Below are positions 37,019 to 45,885 of a stretch of DNA of 64,000 nt, piece after piece (position 1 is the first letter of the stretch; each line of letters begins with the position of its first letter). The stretch is taken from NCBI RefSeq assembly GCF_002208095.1, contig NZ_CP017990.1, forward strand, positions 2,108,001-2,172,000, read 5' to 3'. Position numbers and translations under genes: made by a program. The notes under the pieces are model-generated. The model saw only the letters and a list, made by a program, of their open reading frames with translations, did no database searches and was not told where the DNA came from. Source of the stretch: Enterobacter cloacae complex sp. ECNIH7. Its GTDB lineage: Bacteria; Pseudomonadota; Gammaproteobacteria; Enterobacterales; Enterobacteriaceae.

Positions 37019-37855
37019 TTATCTGGCTTCTATTTTAAAGGCGCGAGGCTGTGGGGAAGGCGTGTTTGGGCCAAACCAGACATCGTAGATTTTTGCTGCC
37101 TGACCGTTCTTCTCGAGGTTAACCAGCTCGTCGATAACGGCCTTCTGCAGCGCCGTTTCGCCTTTTTTCACCCCAACGCCAATCTCTTCTTTGCTGAGCA
37201 GGTCGGGCAGGATTTTAAAGTTCGCTTTATCCGGCGCCTGCGCCAGCAGACCGGCCAGAATGGTGCTGTCCTGGGTGATGGCCTGTACGTTACCGTTGCG
37301 CAGTGCCGTCAGCGCCAGCGGAATATCGTCATAAGAGAGCACGCGTGACTGCGGGAAACGCTGGTGAAGCGCCTGCTCGCCCGTCGTTCCTTTGACCGCG
37401 CCAATACGCGCCCGGCTATAGTCATCAAGCTTGTCCGGTGATTTAGCCGGCACGAGGAACTGCTGGCCGGTGACAAAGTAAGGCGTCGAGAAATCAATCA
37501 CCTGCGCGCGTTCCGGGGTGATAGTGATATCCGCCACGATCAGATCGGCTTTTCCGGACTGCAGCAGCGGAATACGGTTAGCCGGATTGGTGGCAACCAG
37601 TTCAAGCTTCACGCCGAGCGATTTTGCCAGCGCTTTGGCGAAGTCCACGTCATATCCGACGATCTCGTGCGTTTTGGCATCAATAGAGCCAAACGGCGGG
37701 TTGGCGTCAAACGTGGCCACTTTCACCACCCCTGCGGCCTTAATATCCGCCAGCTGATCGGCCTGTGCCTGCGCTGAAAGCAGGCTGCCCGCCGCCAGTA
37801 ATCCCAGAACCAGTGTCCGTTTTGTAAACCCTTTCATGTTTGCTGCCATAGTCAT
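37019..37855 (-). CDS. Polar amino acid ABC transporter substrate-binding protein
   Basis: A 278-residue periplasmic protein of SBP family 3 with a signal peptide ending about QAQA-DQLA. VKVATFDANPPFGSIDAKTH and IVGYDVDFAKALAKSLG open lobe 1; ADLIVADITITPERAQVIDF is the ligand-site segment. The motif set resembles glutamate/aspartate or cystine binders; the ligand cannot be fixed. Start uncertain: ATGs at 37855, 37849 and 37837 are all in frame. First gene of the operon, whose order is binding protein, ATPase, permease, permease. The 37856-38094 gap holds no gene that I recognise. Confidence 0.88.
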   Translation of the reverse strand: MTMAANMKGFTKRTLVLGLLAAGSLLSAQAQADQLADIKAAGVVKVATFDANPPFGSIDAKTHEIVGYDVDFAKALAKSLGVKLELVATNPANRIPLLQSGKADLIVADITITPERAQVIDFSTPYFVTGQQFLVPAKSPDKLDDYSRARIGAVKGTTGEQALHQRFPQSRVLSYDDIPLALTALRNGNVQAITQDSTILAGLLAQAPDKANFKILPDLLSKEEIGVGVKKGETALQKAVIDELVNLEKNGQAAKIYDVWFGPNTPSPQPRAFKIEAR

Positions 37856-38094
37856 TCGCCATCCCGTTGTTTTTGTTTTACCCCGCTACGCTCCCATAAG
37901 CGAAAGCTATCGCCAAATAAGAAATCGTTCTTTGCTATGGGCAAAAAAGCATTAGTAAACAAGGTGTTAATGAAGGGTGAAAAGAACGGGAGGCTATTTG
38001 CAGTTCCTGCACATCGACAGTGGATTTTGGTATTTCCCCCGCGCGGCATTTGAGTGCTTAACTGAGATCAGACACGGCGAGAGAGGGTAAGACG

Positions 38095-38262
38095 ATGAAA
38101 AAATGGATCAGCACGTTACGGCGGTTTTTTGCGACCCGACCAGTGAATGCGGAGAACAGCGCGCAACGTGTTCTTGAGTCAATCCTGCCTGTCGCCAGCC
38201 TGTATGGCGTCGACGTCGCCAACATTGACCCGGAGTGGTTCCATGATAAAACGTCACGCTGA
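38095..38262 (+). CDS. Small basic-to-acidic ORF, unknown function
   Basis: A 55-codon ORF starting MKKWISTLRRFFATRPVNAE and ending IDPEWFHDKTSR, with AGAGGG about eight bases before ATG. The N-terminal 14 residues form an amphipathic basic helix; the rest is mixed. I do not recognise a family. A second small ORF starts inside its 3' end and a strong terminator follows both, which supports expression. Confidence 0.5.
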   Translation: MKKWISTLRRFFATRPVNAENSAQRVLESILPVASLYGVDVANIDPEWFHDKTSR

Positions 38263-38320
38263 ACTGCGCCGCACGCGCGAAACGTACTGGAACGAGCTGT
38301 GCGTGACGTGTAACGAGTGA
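38243..38320 (+). CDS. Overlapping 25-residue ORF, unknown function
   Basis: It begins with ATG at 38243 inside the preceding ORF (plus 1 frame), overlaps it by 20 bp and stops 4 bp before the terminator stem. The product starts MIKRHAELRRTRETYWNELC and has a CVTC pair near the end. The length, basic character and two close cysteines are suggestive only. Unrecognised. Confidence 0.35.
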   Translation: MIKRHAELRRTRETYWNELCVTCNE

Positions 38321-38323
38321 AAT

Positions 38324-38353
38324 AAAAAAGCACCGGCTTCCCGGTGCTTTTTT
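38324..38353. terminator. Bidirectional terminator
   Basis: Stem AAAAAGCACCGG / CCGGTGCTTTTT with A and T flanks, between the plus-strand small ORFs and the minus-strand 46-residue gene. Confidence 0.92.
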
Positions 38354-38354
38354 A

Positions 38355-38495
38355 TTAGATTTTGCAGGCGTCGCCGCAGTCGTCGTCGGCGACAATCGCC
38401 TGCGCTTTTTTGTCTGCATCGTCCAGACGTTCCGCATTACGCTCTTCGGCTTCATCCAGACCGTTAAAGACTAAGTTATCGAGATCAATTTCCAT
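38355..38495 (-). CDS. Small acidic protein with C-terminal CGDACKI
   Basis: A 46-residue acidic protein: MEIDLDNLVFNGLDEAEERN then a helix rich in Asp, Glu, Arg and Lys, ending DDDCGDACKI. AGGTG lies six bases before ATG. Its stop abuts the shared terminator. The frame extends 32 codons further upstream, but that part is hydrophobic and cysteine-rich without a ribosome site and is discarded. I believe similar small proteins occur in related enterobacteria but cannot name a function. Confidence 0.65.
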   Translation of the reverse strand: MEIDLDNLVFNGLDEAEERNAERLDDADKKAQAIVADDDCGDACKI

Positions 38496-38620
38496 GTGGC
38501 ACCTGCTCTGTTCAGTTTTTGATACTGGCACAGTATAGGGCAAAAAAAGCCAGCAATGTACCTCGCAGCACATAAGGATAATCCCTGCCATACTCAGTGC
38601 TTTATCGCTGAGGAGAGCAC

Positions 38621-39403
38621 ATGATTACACTCTGTAAAACCTGCGGAACCGCCTACGATGCCCGCCCGGACAGATGCCCAATTTGTGAGGATGAACGCCA
38701 GTACGTGCCCGCCACGGGCCAGGCATGGACCGATCTCGACACCGTCACCGCCACGCATAGCAATAAATGGCAGCAGCTGGAGCCGCGGCTGTTTGGGATC
38801 AAAACGGTGCCCGCGTTTGCGATAAACCAGCGGGCGCTGTTCCTGCAAACGCCCCACGGGAATATCCTCTGGGACTTCATCGCCAACCTCGACCCCGCAA
38901 CCAAAGCGCTCGTTACCGCCCTCGGCGGCATCAGCGCGATTGCTATTTCACATCCGCACTATTACACCACCATGCAGGAGTGGGCTGCGGCGTTTGATGC
39001 GCCGGTGTATCTGCACGCCAGCGACAAAGAGTGGGTCATGCGCGACAGCCCGGCCATTCATTTCTGGGAGGGGGATGCGCTGGATATTTTCCCGTCGGTC
39101 ACCCTGCTGCGTCTGGGCGGGCATTTTGCCGGTGGAACGGTGCTGCACTGGCAGGAGGGGGGTGGGGTATTGCTGGTGGGCGATATTCTGCAGGTCACGC
39201 CGGGTAAAGACGCCGTCTCGTTTATGTGGAGCTATCCGAATTATCTTCCGCTGCCGGCCCGCACCGTGGCGTCGGTGGTGAGTCATCTCGAAGGCAAAAC
39301 CTTTGAACGTCTTTACGGCGCGTTTGAAGGGCAGAACATCCAGGCCAGTGCGGACGAGATTGTGCAGCGGTCGGGCCAGAAATATATTGCTTGTCTGAAG
39401 TAA
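38621..39403 (+). CDS. MBL-fold protein with N-terminal zinc ribbon
   Basis: A 260-residue cytoplasmic protein. The N end has a four-cysteine zinc-ribbon or rubredoxin-like knuckle (Cys5, Cys8, Cys19, Cys22: CKTC...CPIC). From about residue 60 it has a metallo-beta-lactamase fold: SHPHYYTTMQEW (His111, His113) in place of the usual HxHxDH, GGHFAGGTVLHW (His168) and LLVGDILQV (Asp188). The second metal site lacks its usual Asp-His pair, so it may bind one metal or none. Substrate unknown. GAGGAG precedes the ATG. Confidence 0.75.
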   Translation: MITLCKTCGTAYDARPDRCPICEDERQYVPATGQAWTDLDTVTATHSNKWQQLEPRLFGIKTVPAFAINQRALFLQTPHGNILWDFIANLDPATKALVTALGGISAIAISHPHYYTTMQEWAAAFDAPVYLHASDKEWVMRDSPAIHFWEGDALDIFPSVTLLRLGGHFAGGTVLHWQEGGGVLLVGDILQVTPGKDAVSFMWSYPNYLPLPARTVASVVSHLEGKTFERLYGAFEGQNIQASADEIVQRSGQKYIACLK

Positions 39404-39475
39404 ACCACGATGGGTAAACTTTACGAGTGTGATCTCGATCATGCCTAAACTAAAACAGATAAAAGAGACATTGCT

Positions 39476-40111
39476 ATGCAACATATCATTGAAGGTTTTC
39501 TCAGCTTTCAAAAAGAGATTTTCCCGCAACGTAAAGAACTCTTCCGCAGTTTAGCGTCCAGCCAGAATCCCAAAGCGCTGTTCATCTCATGCTCCGACAG
39601 CCGTCTGGTCCCGGAACTGGTCACCCAGCAAGAGCCAGGACAACTCTTTGTCATTCGTAATGCTGGCAACATCGTACCGCCTTTCGGGCCGGAGCCTGGC
39701 GGCGTGTCCGCCACTATCGAATACGCCGTGGTGGCGCTGGGCGTCACGGATATCGTGATTTGCGGTCACTCCAACTGTGGCGCGATGAAGGCGATTGCCG
39801 ATAACGCGAACCTGGAGCCAATGCCTGCTGTGTCACACTGGCTGCGCTATTCAGACGCGGCGAAAGCCGTGGTTGAGAAGAAAACCTGGGATAAGCCGAT
39901 CGATAAGGTCAATGCGATGGTGCAGGAGAACGTGTTTGCGCAGCTGAGCAACATTAAGACCCACCCGTCCGTCGCGGTGGGCCTGCGTAATAACTCCATC
40001 CGACTGCACGGCTGGGTATACGACATTGAAAGCGGCAAAATTCTTGCCCTGGATAAAGCGACGAAAACCTTCGTTTCGCTGTCAGAAAATCCGGAAGTCT
40101 TCTTCGAGTAA
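39476..40111 (+). CDS. Beta-class carbonic anhydrase
   Basis: A 211-residue beta-carbonic anhydrase (CynT/Can family) that interconverts CO2 and bicarbonate. Zinc ligands are Cys39 (FISCSDSR), His98 and Cys101 ([13 protein letters not shown]); the Asp41-Arg43 pair is present. Closer to CynT than to Can in length and in the end EVFFE. There is no cyanase gene next to it, so I do not call it cynT. Convergent with ydhS, 28 bp apart. Confidence 0.92.
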   Translation: MQHIIEGFLSFQKEIFPQRKELFRSLASSQNPKALFISCSDSRLVPELVTQQEPGQLFVIRNAGNIVPPFGPEPGGVSATIEYAVVALGVTDIVICGHSNCGAMKAIADNANLEPMPAVSHWLRYSDAAKAVVEKKTWDKPIDKVNAMVQENVFAQLSNIKTHPSVAVGLRNNSIRLHGWVYDIESGKILALDKATKTFVSLSENPEVFFE

Positions 40112-40139
40112 TCCTCGACAGCAGGGCATGGAAGCCCTG

Positions 40140-41735
40140 TCAGTTCTCGATATACGGTAATCTGCGCCGCGATCGAGACGCGGGTTTTTCCGCCGCCTTC
40201 GCCATTGCTTCCGCAATCTCTGCACACTCCGCCAGCCCCTGAACGAAGGGACGATCGTGCATCAGCCACGGTATCGCGCCGAAGGCAATGCGCCCGCGAA
40301 CGGCGTCAGGCGCATTTAAGGTGTAATCCTCACCGACGTCCGGTATCTCTTCGCCCGTGGCTTCCAGCTGTTTGCGCAGCGTCGGAAAGGGCAGATCCTT
40401 CGTTTTGAGCGGCTTCTGCCCGCGCGCATCAATGAACACGTCGAAACGGTAAACGGTCTCTTGTGTAGTGATTACCGTTCGATCGCTGCCAATATCCAGC
40501 GCGTAATCGTCGCCGAGCGTCGCCACGCTGATGATGCCGGCTTCGCGAAGCGCGAGCAGCCTGCGGATAGACTGCGGAGGGATGGCCGCATAGTTGTCGA
40601 TGAATACGCGGGCGAGGCCTTGCTTAAAGCGCTTTCTGTCCCGTTCGTTGAGGTGGGGAACAATCTCCTGAACCACCTCATGCAGCCGAAGCACGGTATA
40701 GCGCCAGGCTACAGTGCGCCGCTCGCGTTTGTTCCGCTCAACCTCGTTGAGATTTTCTTCCGCCCAGGTAAAGGGGCCGTGCCGTTTACGATCCTCAAAC
40801 CAGGCCTCACGAATGCTGTCCGCATTCTGCTTATGCAGCGATATTTTCTCGCACCACGTCGGGTCAGCCAGCTGAAGCTCTTTGACCATCAGGGTAAATA
40901 TACGGTCGAGCAGGCCATCCGATCCTTGGGCAATCTCGCTTTCAGCCGCGCCTTCGGTCAATACCGACAGCGGTTCGTAAGGAATAGGGCAGTAAAAATC
41001 GGCTTCCGGCAGAATACCCGTTCGGGACATCAGGACAATCTTCAACGCGTCGCTGCCTTTATCCAGCACGAATTTATCATCACGAAATTCACCGTGCTGC
41101 ATCACCACCGCCATGGCCGCGTCGAGACCGCTTAACGATGTCCCCATGATACCGACGCGGCAGGGAGGGATACTGGCGTCCATCAGACCGGACCAGGGGC
41201 TTGGGAAGAACGTGCGCGTGGATTCGTCCTCGTCTGGCCAGACGTGGCCGGTGGCGATAACCGCAAGGTCGAATTGTTCAGGCAAGACGCTGCCGTTGAC
41301 GGAAAGCGTAACGCCGGTTGTCGCGGGAATGATGTCTGTGATCTTCGCAGATTCATGGACATCAACGTTGAATCCCAACCTTTTTGCCTCTGTTACGATG
41401 GAAAGAAAGCTGTCGCGGAAATATTGACCCAGCAGAAGCCGGGGCAGGAACTGCCGGTCATGCAGGCGGGTTTTATCAACCTTAAAGCGCGCAAGATGGG
41501 CGTCACTCTGTTCCTTGAGCCAGTCGAGATAGGTGATAAAAATGGGCGGGATTTCAATGCTCGCAATGTTCGCCAGCATCAGCCGGGAATTATCGTCGTC
41601 GTTATAGGGCATACCCACGCCAGCGTCTTCGGATTGTTCGAAAACGGAAACGGAGAGCGGCGTGCTGTTCTTGAGGAGGTGATAAAAGGTGTAAATCCCT
41701 GTGGGGCCGGAGCCGATAATCGCGATCTTCTTCAT
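40140..41735 (-). CDS. ydhS: YdhS, FAD/NAD(P)-binding protein
   Basis: A 531-residue homologue of E. coli YdhS (534), function not established. The Rossmann FAD motif is IAIIGSGPTGIYTFYHLL; the second nucleotide motif is VGIMGTSLSGLDAAMAVV; VIATGHVWPDE follows the family pattern. I used the ATG at 41735, with AGGA nine bases upstream, rather than a GTG two codons earlier. It is transcribed away from the tRNA-Val genes, possibly by read-through. Confidence 0.92.
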   Translation of the reverse strand: MKKIAIIGSGPTGIYTFYHLLKNSTPLSVSVFEQSEDAGVGMPYNDDDNSRLMLANIASIEIPPIFITYLDWLKEQSDAHLARFKVDKTRLHDRQFLPRLLLGQYFRDSFLSIVTEAKRLGFNVDVHESAKITDIIPATTGVTLSVNGSVLPEQFDLAVIATGHVWPDEDESTRTFFPSPWSGLMDASIPPCRVGIMGTSLSGLDAAMAVVMQHGEFRDDKFVLDKGSDALKIVLMSRTGILPEADFYCPIPYEPLSVLTEGAAESEIAQGSDGLLDRIFTLMVKELQLADPTWCEKISLHKQNADSIREAWFEDRKRHGPFTWAEENLNEVERNKRERRTVAWRYTVLRLHEVVQEIVPHLNERDRKRFKQGLARVFIDNYAAIPPQSIRRLLALREAGIISVATLGDDYALDIGSDRTVITTQETVYRFDVFIDARGQKPLKTKDLPFPTLRKQLEATGEEIPDVGEDYTLNAPDAVRGRIAFGAIPWLMHDRPFVQGLAECAEIAEAMAKAAEKPASRSRRRLPYIEN

Positions 41736-41852
41736 CAACACGTTTCCTGTGTTTTTCCATAAGAAAAGCGTAGCAGGAGAATAATGATGAAAATAAGGGA
41801 TTAGGAAAATTCAGGATATCAGAAGAGGATTTGCACCATTTCAGGAATGAAA

Positions 41853-41929
41853 TGGTGCGTCCGAGTGGACTCGAACCACCGACCCCCACCATGTCAAGGT
41901 GGTGCTCTAACCAACTGAGCTACGGACGC
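41853..41929 (-). tRNA. valW: tRNA-Val (anticodon GAC)
   Basis: 77 nt including an encoded CCA. The minus strand reads GCGTCCGTAGCTCAGTTGG..., anticodon loop CTTGACATG, T arm GGTTCGAGTCC, and the acceptor GGACGC pairs fully. Second of a tandem pair; the symbol follows the E. coli valV-valW order. Confidence 0.97.
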
Positions 41930-41933
41930 AGAA

Positions 41934-42010
41934 TGGTGCGTTCAATTGGACTCGAACCAACGACCCCCACCATGTCAAGGTGGTGCTCTAACCAACTGAG
42001 CTATGAACGC
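41934..42010 (-). tRNA. valV: tRNA-Val (anticodon GAC)
   Basis: 77 nt including CCA, starting GCGTTCATAGCTCAGTTGG, with the same anticodon loop CTTGACATG and an acceptor stem GCGTTCA / TGAACGC. Only 4 bp separate it from the next tRNA, so the two share one transcript. Confidence 0.97.
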
Positions 42011-42038
42011 AACGTGTTGTCGCTGACAACGGGGACGA

Positions 42039-42067
42039 ATATTAGCGGCACAGCACCGAGGTGGCAA
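42039..42067 (-). promoter_or_regulatory. Promoter of the tRNA-Val pair
   Basis: On the minus strand TTGCCA (42062-42067), a 17-bp spacer and TAATAT (42039-42044) form a good sigma-70 promoter. A CG-rich stretch (TCGTCCCCG) follows the -10, as expected for stringent control. Confidence 0.8.
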
Positions 42068-42134
42068 GAGGGAAAATGCATTTTTCTCTCTGATTTCACG
42101 CGATTGCTTCATTACCGCGCAAAGTGAAGAGAAA

Positions 42135-42156
42135 GTAGCCGCCGGGCGGCGGCTAC
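42135..42156 (-). terminator. Probable mdtK terminator
   Basis: GTAGCCGCC / GGCGGCTAC pair around a 4-base loop, 7 bp after the mdtK stop. The minus-strand tail TTTCTCTT is a weak T tract. Confidence 0.55.
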
Positions 42157-42163
42157 CGCGTCG

Positions 42164-43537
42164 TTAACGTGCCGCGCGCTGCAAAATGACAGTTGATGGC
42201 TGGCGCTGCAGGAAGCGCATTCGCATCATCATCATAATCGCCGCCGACGTCAGGCCGATGATAAAGCCCATCCAGAACCCTGCCGGCCCCATGCGCTCAA
42301 CCACTAAGTCCGTCAGGGCCAGAATATAGCCACACGGCAGACCCAGCACCCAGTAGGCGATGAAGGTGATAAAGAAGATGGAGCGCGTGTCTTTATATCC
42401 ACGCAGCACGCCGCTGCCAATCACCTGGATGGAGTCAGAGATCTGGTAAATCGCGGCCAGCAGCATCAGGTGCGATGCCAGCGTGACCACTTCCGGGTTG
42501 TCGTTATAGAGCAGGGCAATCTGCTCGCGTAATGCAACGGTAAAGAGCGCCGTACAGACAGCCATGCAGACGCCGACGCCCAGCCCGGTCCGGGCGGCCG
42601 TTTGCGCATCCAGCGTTGAGCCCTGGCCCAGGCGGAAGCCGACGCGAATCGTCACCGCCGCCGCCAGCGACATCGGCAGGACGAACATCAGGGAGCTGAA
42701 GTTCAGCGCAATCTGGTGCCCGGCCACGTTCACAATGCCCAGCGGGGAGACCAGCAGGGCAACCACGGCAAACAGGGTCACCTCAAAGAACAGGGCGAGG
42801 GCGATCGGTAACCCTAACTGCACCAGACGCATCATGATGTTCCAGTCCGGCGTGCTAAATCTTTTCTCGTTACGAATGTCGCGCATGGAGCGGGCGCGTT
42901 TTACAAAGGCGATCATGGAGAAGAACATCACCCAGTAAACGGCTGCCGTCGCCACGCCGCACCCGACGCCGCCGAGCTCCGGCATCCCGAAATGACCGTA
43001 AATAAAGACATAGTTCACCGGAATGTTGACCAGCAGGCCGATAAAGCCCATCACCATCCCGGGCTTGGTTTTCGCCAGGCCCTCACACTGGTTACGCGCC
43101 ACCTGGAAAAAGAGGTAACCGGGCGCACCCCAGAGCAAGGCGCGCAGATAGCCCACGGCTTTATCAGCCAGTGCCGGGTCAATGTTATGCATAGCGCGAA
43201 TGATGTGGCCCGCGTTCCAGAGCACGACCATGATCAGCACCGAGACAAACCCTGCCAGCCAGAAGCCCTGACGGACCTGATGGGCAATGCGCTCGCGACG
43301 ACCCGAGCCATTGAGCTGAGCGATAACCGGCGTGAGCGCGAGCAGCAGACCGTGGCCGAACAGGATGGCCGGAAGCCAGATTGACGTGCCGATAGCCACG
43401 GCCGCCATATCGGTGGCGCTGTAGCCACCTGCCATTACCGTATCCACAAATCCCATTGCGGTCTGGGCCACTTGCGCGACGATCACTGGTATAGCCAGTG
43501 CCAATAGCTGGCGCGCTTCATTCATGTACTTCTGCAC
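42164..43537 (-). CDS. mdtK: MdtK (NorM), MATE multidrug efflux pump
   Basis: A 457-residue inner-membrane cation/drug antiporter with 12 helices, the E. coli length. [20 protein letters not shown] and [15 protein letters not shown] are family segments. It exports fluoroquinolones and other cationic drugs in E. coli. The start is GTG (MQKYMNEAR) with AAAGGTG upstream. Divergent from ribE. Confidence 0.96.
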   Translation of the reverse strand: MQKYMNEARQLLALAIPVIVAQVAQTAMGFVDTVMAGGYSATDMAAVAIGTSIWLPAILFGHGLLLALTPVIAQLNGSGRRERIAHQVRQGFWLAGFVSVLIMVVLWNAGHIIRAMHNIDPALADKAVGYLRALLWGAPGYLFFQVARNQCEGLAKTKPGMVMGFIGLLVNIPVNYVFIYGHFGMPELGGVGCGVATAAVYWVMFFSMIAFVKRARSMRDIRNEKRFSTPDWNIMMRLVQLGLPIALALFFEVTLFAVVALLVSPLGIVNVAGHQIALNFSSLMFVLPMSLAAAVTIRVGFRLGQGSTLDAQTAARTGLGVGVCMAVCTALFTVALREQIALLYNDNPEVVTLASHLMLLAAIYQISDSIQVIGSGVLRGYKDTRSIFFITFIAYWVLGLPCGYILALTDLVVERMGPAGFWMGFIIGLTSAAIMMMMRMRFLQRQPSTVILQRAAR

Positions 43538-43762
43538 GTGAACACCTTTATTTTGTAGTTATTTGAGAGACTAAAAAAGCCGCCGAAACGGGCAGCAAGA
43601 AGAAAATGCAGGGGGGTGCCAGCTATTGTAGCGGGCTTTAGCTATTTATCTAGTGAAAAAATCGCCAGAAAATGCGCTCCGCTGGCAACCTCTTTTTCCA
43701 ACTGTTATTGTGGTGGGATTAAACGGTGTCACCACCGTCCGGAAAAAACAGGAGTTGTAAGC

Positions 43763-44407
43763 ATGTTTACTGGTATTGTGCAGGGCACCGCCAAAGTGGT
43801 GTCCATTGATGAAAAACCTAATTTCCGTACTCATGTTGTTGAGCTGCCGGAATATATGCTTGAGGGTATTGAAACCGGCGCGTCGATTGCTCACAACGGC
43901 TGCTGCCTGACCGTTACCGAAATTAACGGCAACCAGATTAGCTTTGATTTAATGAAAGAGACGCTGCGCATCACCAACCTGGGCGAGCTGGCGGTAGGAG
44001 ATACCGTCAACGTTGAGCGTGCGGCGAAGTTTAGCGATGAGATTGGCGGCCACCTGATGTCCGGGCACATCATGACCACCGCTGAAGTGGCAAAAATCGT
44101 GACCTCGGAAAATAACCGTCAAATCTGGTTTAAAATGCAGGATCCTTCATTAATGAAATACATCCTCTATAAAGGATTTATTGGCATCGATGGGATTAGC
44201 CTGACGGTAGGTGAAGTAACGCCAACGCGTTTTTGCGTGCATTTAATTCCTGAAACGCTGCAGCGCACCACGCTGGGTGCCAAAAAACTGGGGCACCGCG
44301 TGAATATTGAAATCGATCCGCAAACCCAGGCGGTGGTGGATACGGTTGAGCGCGTGCTGGCAGCAAAAGAAGCGGCAATAATAAAGACCGCCGCAGAAGA
44401 AGAATAA
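43763..44407 (+). CDS. ribE: RibE (RibC), riboflavin synthase alpha chain
   Basis: A 214-residue enzyme with two lumazine-binding beta-barrel repeats: [15 protein letters not shown] at the N end and a second half from about residue 97 ([24 protein letters not shown]). It dismutates two 6,7-dimethyl-8-ribityllumazine molecules to riboflavin. AGGAG precedes the ATG. The open frame extends 49 codons upstream, but that sequence is not conserved. I saw no FMN riboswitch in the 225-bp gap to mdtK. Confidence 0.96.
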   Translation: MFTGIVQGTAKVVSIDEKPNFRTHVVELPEYMLEGIETGASIAHNGCCLTVTEINGNQISFDLMKETLRITNLGELAVGDTVNVERAAKFSDEIGGHLMSGHIMTTAEVAKIVTSENNRQIWFKMQDPSLMKYILYKGFIGIDGISLTVGEVTPTRFCVHLIPETLQRTTLGAKKLGHRVNIEIDPQTQAVVDTVERVLAAKEAAIIKTAAEEE

Positions 44408-44440
44408 AAAATAACCCCGGGCATCCGGGGTTATTTTTTT
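44408..44440. terminator. ribE/cfa terminator
   Basis: Stem AATAACCCCGG / CCGGGGTTATT with A and T flanks. It reaches into the cfa stop codon and can serve both convergent genes. Confidence 0.93.
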
Positions 44441-45587
44441 AGCGTGCGACACGTAGTCCGTGTTCAATCCCACGGCTGAATACCACCTGCCAGAGCTGAA
44501 TATCCCGTGCGCGAAACGCCCCCGCGCAGGCATTCAGATAATAGCTAAACATCCGCCTGAATCGTTCAGAATAGTTGTCCGCAATCTCAGGCCAGGTCTC
44601 CTGAAAACGCGCATGCCATGCCATCAACGTGGTGTCGTAATCCGCGCCAAAGTTATGCCAGTCTTCCATCACGAAATGGGGTTCACTGGCGTTGGCAATC
44701 TGGCGGACGGAAGGCAAACAGCCATTCGGAAAGATGTATTTGTTGATCCACGGGTCGACGTTATTGTCGGTTCGCTTAGAGCCGATGGTGTGCAGCAGGA
44801 AGATGCCGTCCGGTTTCAGATTCCGATCCACCACCTCAAAATAGGTAGCGTAGTTTTTCGGCCCCACGTGCTCGAACATGCCGACGGAGACGATCCGGTC
44901 AAACTGCTCGTTCAGGTCACGGTAATCCTGCAGCCGGATATCCACGTCAAGACCCTCACAGCGCTCCCGCGCCATTTTTTGCTGTTCCGCTGAGATCGTC
45001 ACACCGACCACGCTGACGCCATAGTGTTTCGCCATAAAATACGCCAGCCCGCCCCAGCCGCAGCCGATATCCAGCACGCGCATGCCGGGCTGGAGCTGGA
45101 GCTTTTCGCTGATCAGACGCAGCTTGGCCTGCTGGGCCTCTTCAAGCGTCGACGCGTCTTTCCAGTAGGCGCAGGAGTATTGCATGAAAGGGTCCAGCAT
45201 ACGGCTGAACAGGTCGTTGCCCAGATCGTAGTGTTCTTTGCCGACGATCCACGCGCGTTTTTTACTTTGCAGATTAAACAGTCGGGCAGAGGCGACGCGC
45301 AGGGTGTCTTTCAGATTGCGAGGGAGTTGATTTTCAAGACCGGCACGCAGCACGCTGGCGAAAAAGGTATCCAGACGTTCGCACTCCCACCAGCCGTCCA
45401 TATAGCTTTCTCCCAGGCCTAACGATCCCTCCCGCAACACGCGTTTAAAAAAGTCGGGATGTTTAACCTGAGGATCGGATGGCGATGATCCATTGATAGT
45501 GATGCCTGCTCGACCTAACAGTTCACTGACGATCCGGGACCAGTTGTCGTCCGGAACGCTGACTTCTTCTATACACGATGAACTCAT
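44439..45587 (-). CDS. cfa: Cfa, cyclopropane fatty acyl phospholipid synthase
   Basis: A 382-residue SAM-dependent enzyme, the E. coli length, that cyclopropanates unsaturated acyl chains of membrane phospholipids in stationary phase. The SAM-binding motif is VLDIGCGWGGLAYFMA; VTISAEQQKMARERCE and GMFEHVGPKNYATYF follow, and the catalytic C-end segment is MAWHARFQETWPEIADNYSE. Start MSSSCIEEVSVPDDNW is identical to E. coli. Confidence 0.97.
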   Translation of the reverse strand: MSSSCIEEVSVPDDNWSRIVSELLGRAGITINGSSPSDPQVKHPDFFKRVLREGSLGLGESYMDGWWECERLDTFFASVLRAGLENQLPRNLKDTLRVASARLFNLQSKKRAWIVGKEHYDLGNDLFSRMLDPFMQYSCAYWKDASTLEEAQQAKLRLISEKLQLQPGMRVLDIGCGWGGLAYFMAKHYGVSVVGVTISAEQQKMARERCEGLDVDIRLQDYRDLNEQFDRIVSVGMFEHVGPKNYATYFEVVDRNLKPDGIFLLHTIGSKRTDNNVDPWINKYIFPNGCLPSVRQIANASEPHFVMEDWHNFGADYDTTLMAWHARFQETWPEIADNYSERFRRMFSYYLNACAGAFRARDIQLWQVVFSRGIEHGLRVAR

Positions 45588-45885
45588 AGCTTCTCCATCA
45601 CCCTACTGTGATCAGAACCTTAAAACAGCGTAGACGCTTTTTTTGGTTTGTGAGAAATCTCACGGTAAATACCGCGAGGCTAATATCCGACGTAGAACAG
45701 AGGAAGGGAGATAACCCTTGCCGAAATGCCTTCCATGGTAAAACGGGAGCACTCCGGCTCCCGTTAACACTTAATATTTATCGTATTTAATCGAACCAAA
45801 TTTAGTATAGGCCTCAAAATTTGGTGATTCAATAGAAAATTGTTAGCAACCTAATCACTGAAAATTAACATGATTTCCGGCGCGA
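45588..45885 (-). promoter_or_regulatory. cfa upstream region
   Basis: A gap of 298 bp. CTACGCT on the minus strand (45627-45633), after a GT, could be the sigma-S type -10 known for the proximal cfa promoter. Further up is a hairpin, AACGGGAGC / GCTCCCGTT (45742-45765), without a T run. In E. coli a distal promoter makes a leader of about 200 nt that sRNAs regulate; this hairpin could lie in such a leader. It could instead be a weak terminator for punC. Confidence 0.45.

Noticed and set aside
38058..38333. 91-codon minus-strand ORF between the ABC operon and the terminator
   Set aside because: It begins inside the bidirectional terminator and runs antisense to the two better small ORFs, which have a ribosome site.
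41853..42010. Direct repeat of about 77 bp that could be mistaken for a short CRISPR or duplication
   Set aside because: It is two tandem tRNA-Val genes with complete cloverleafs.
43538..43762. Possible FMN riboswitch before ribE
   Set aside because: I could not find the conserved RFN-element core sequences; in E. coli that riboswitch is at ribB.
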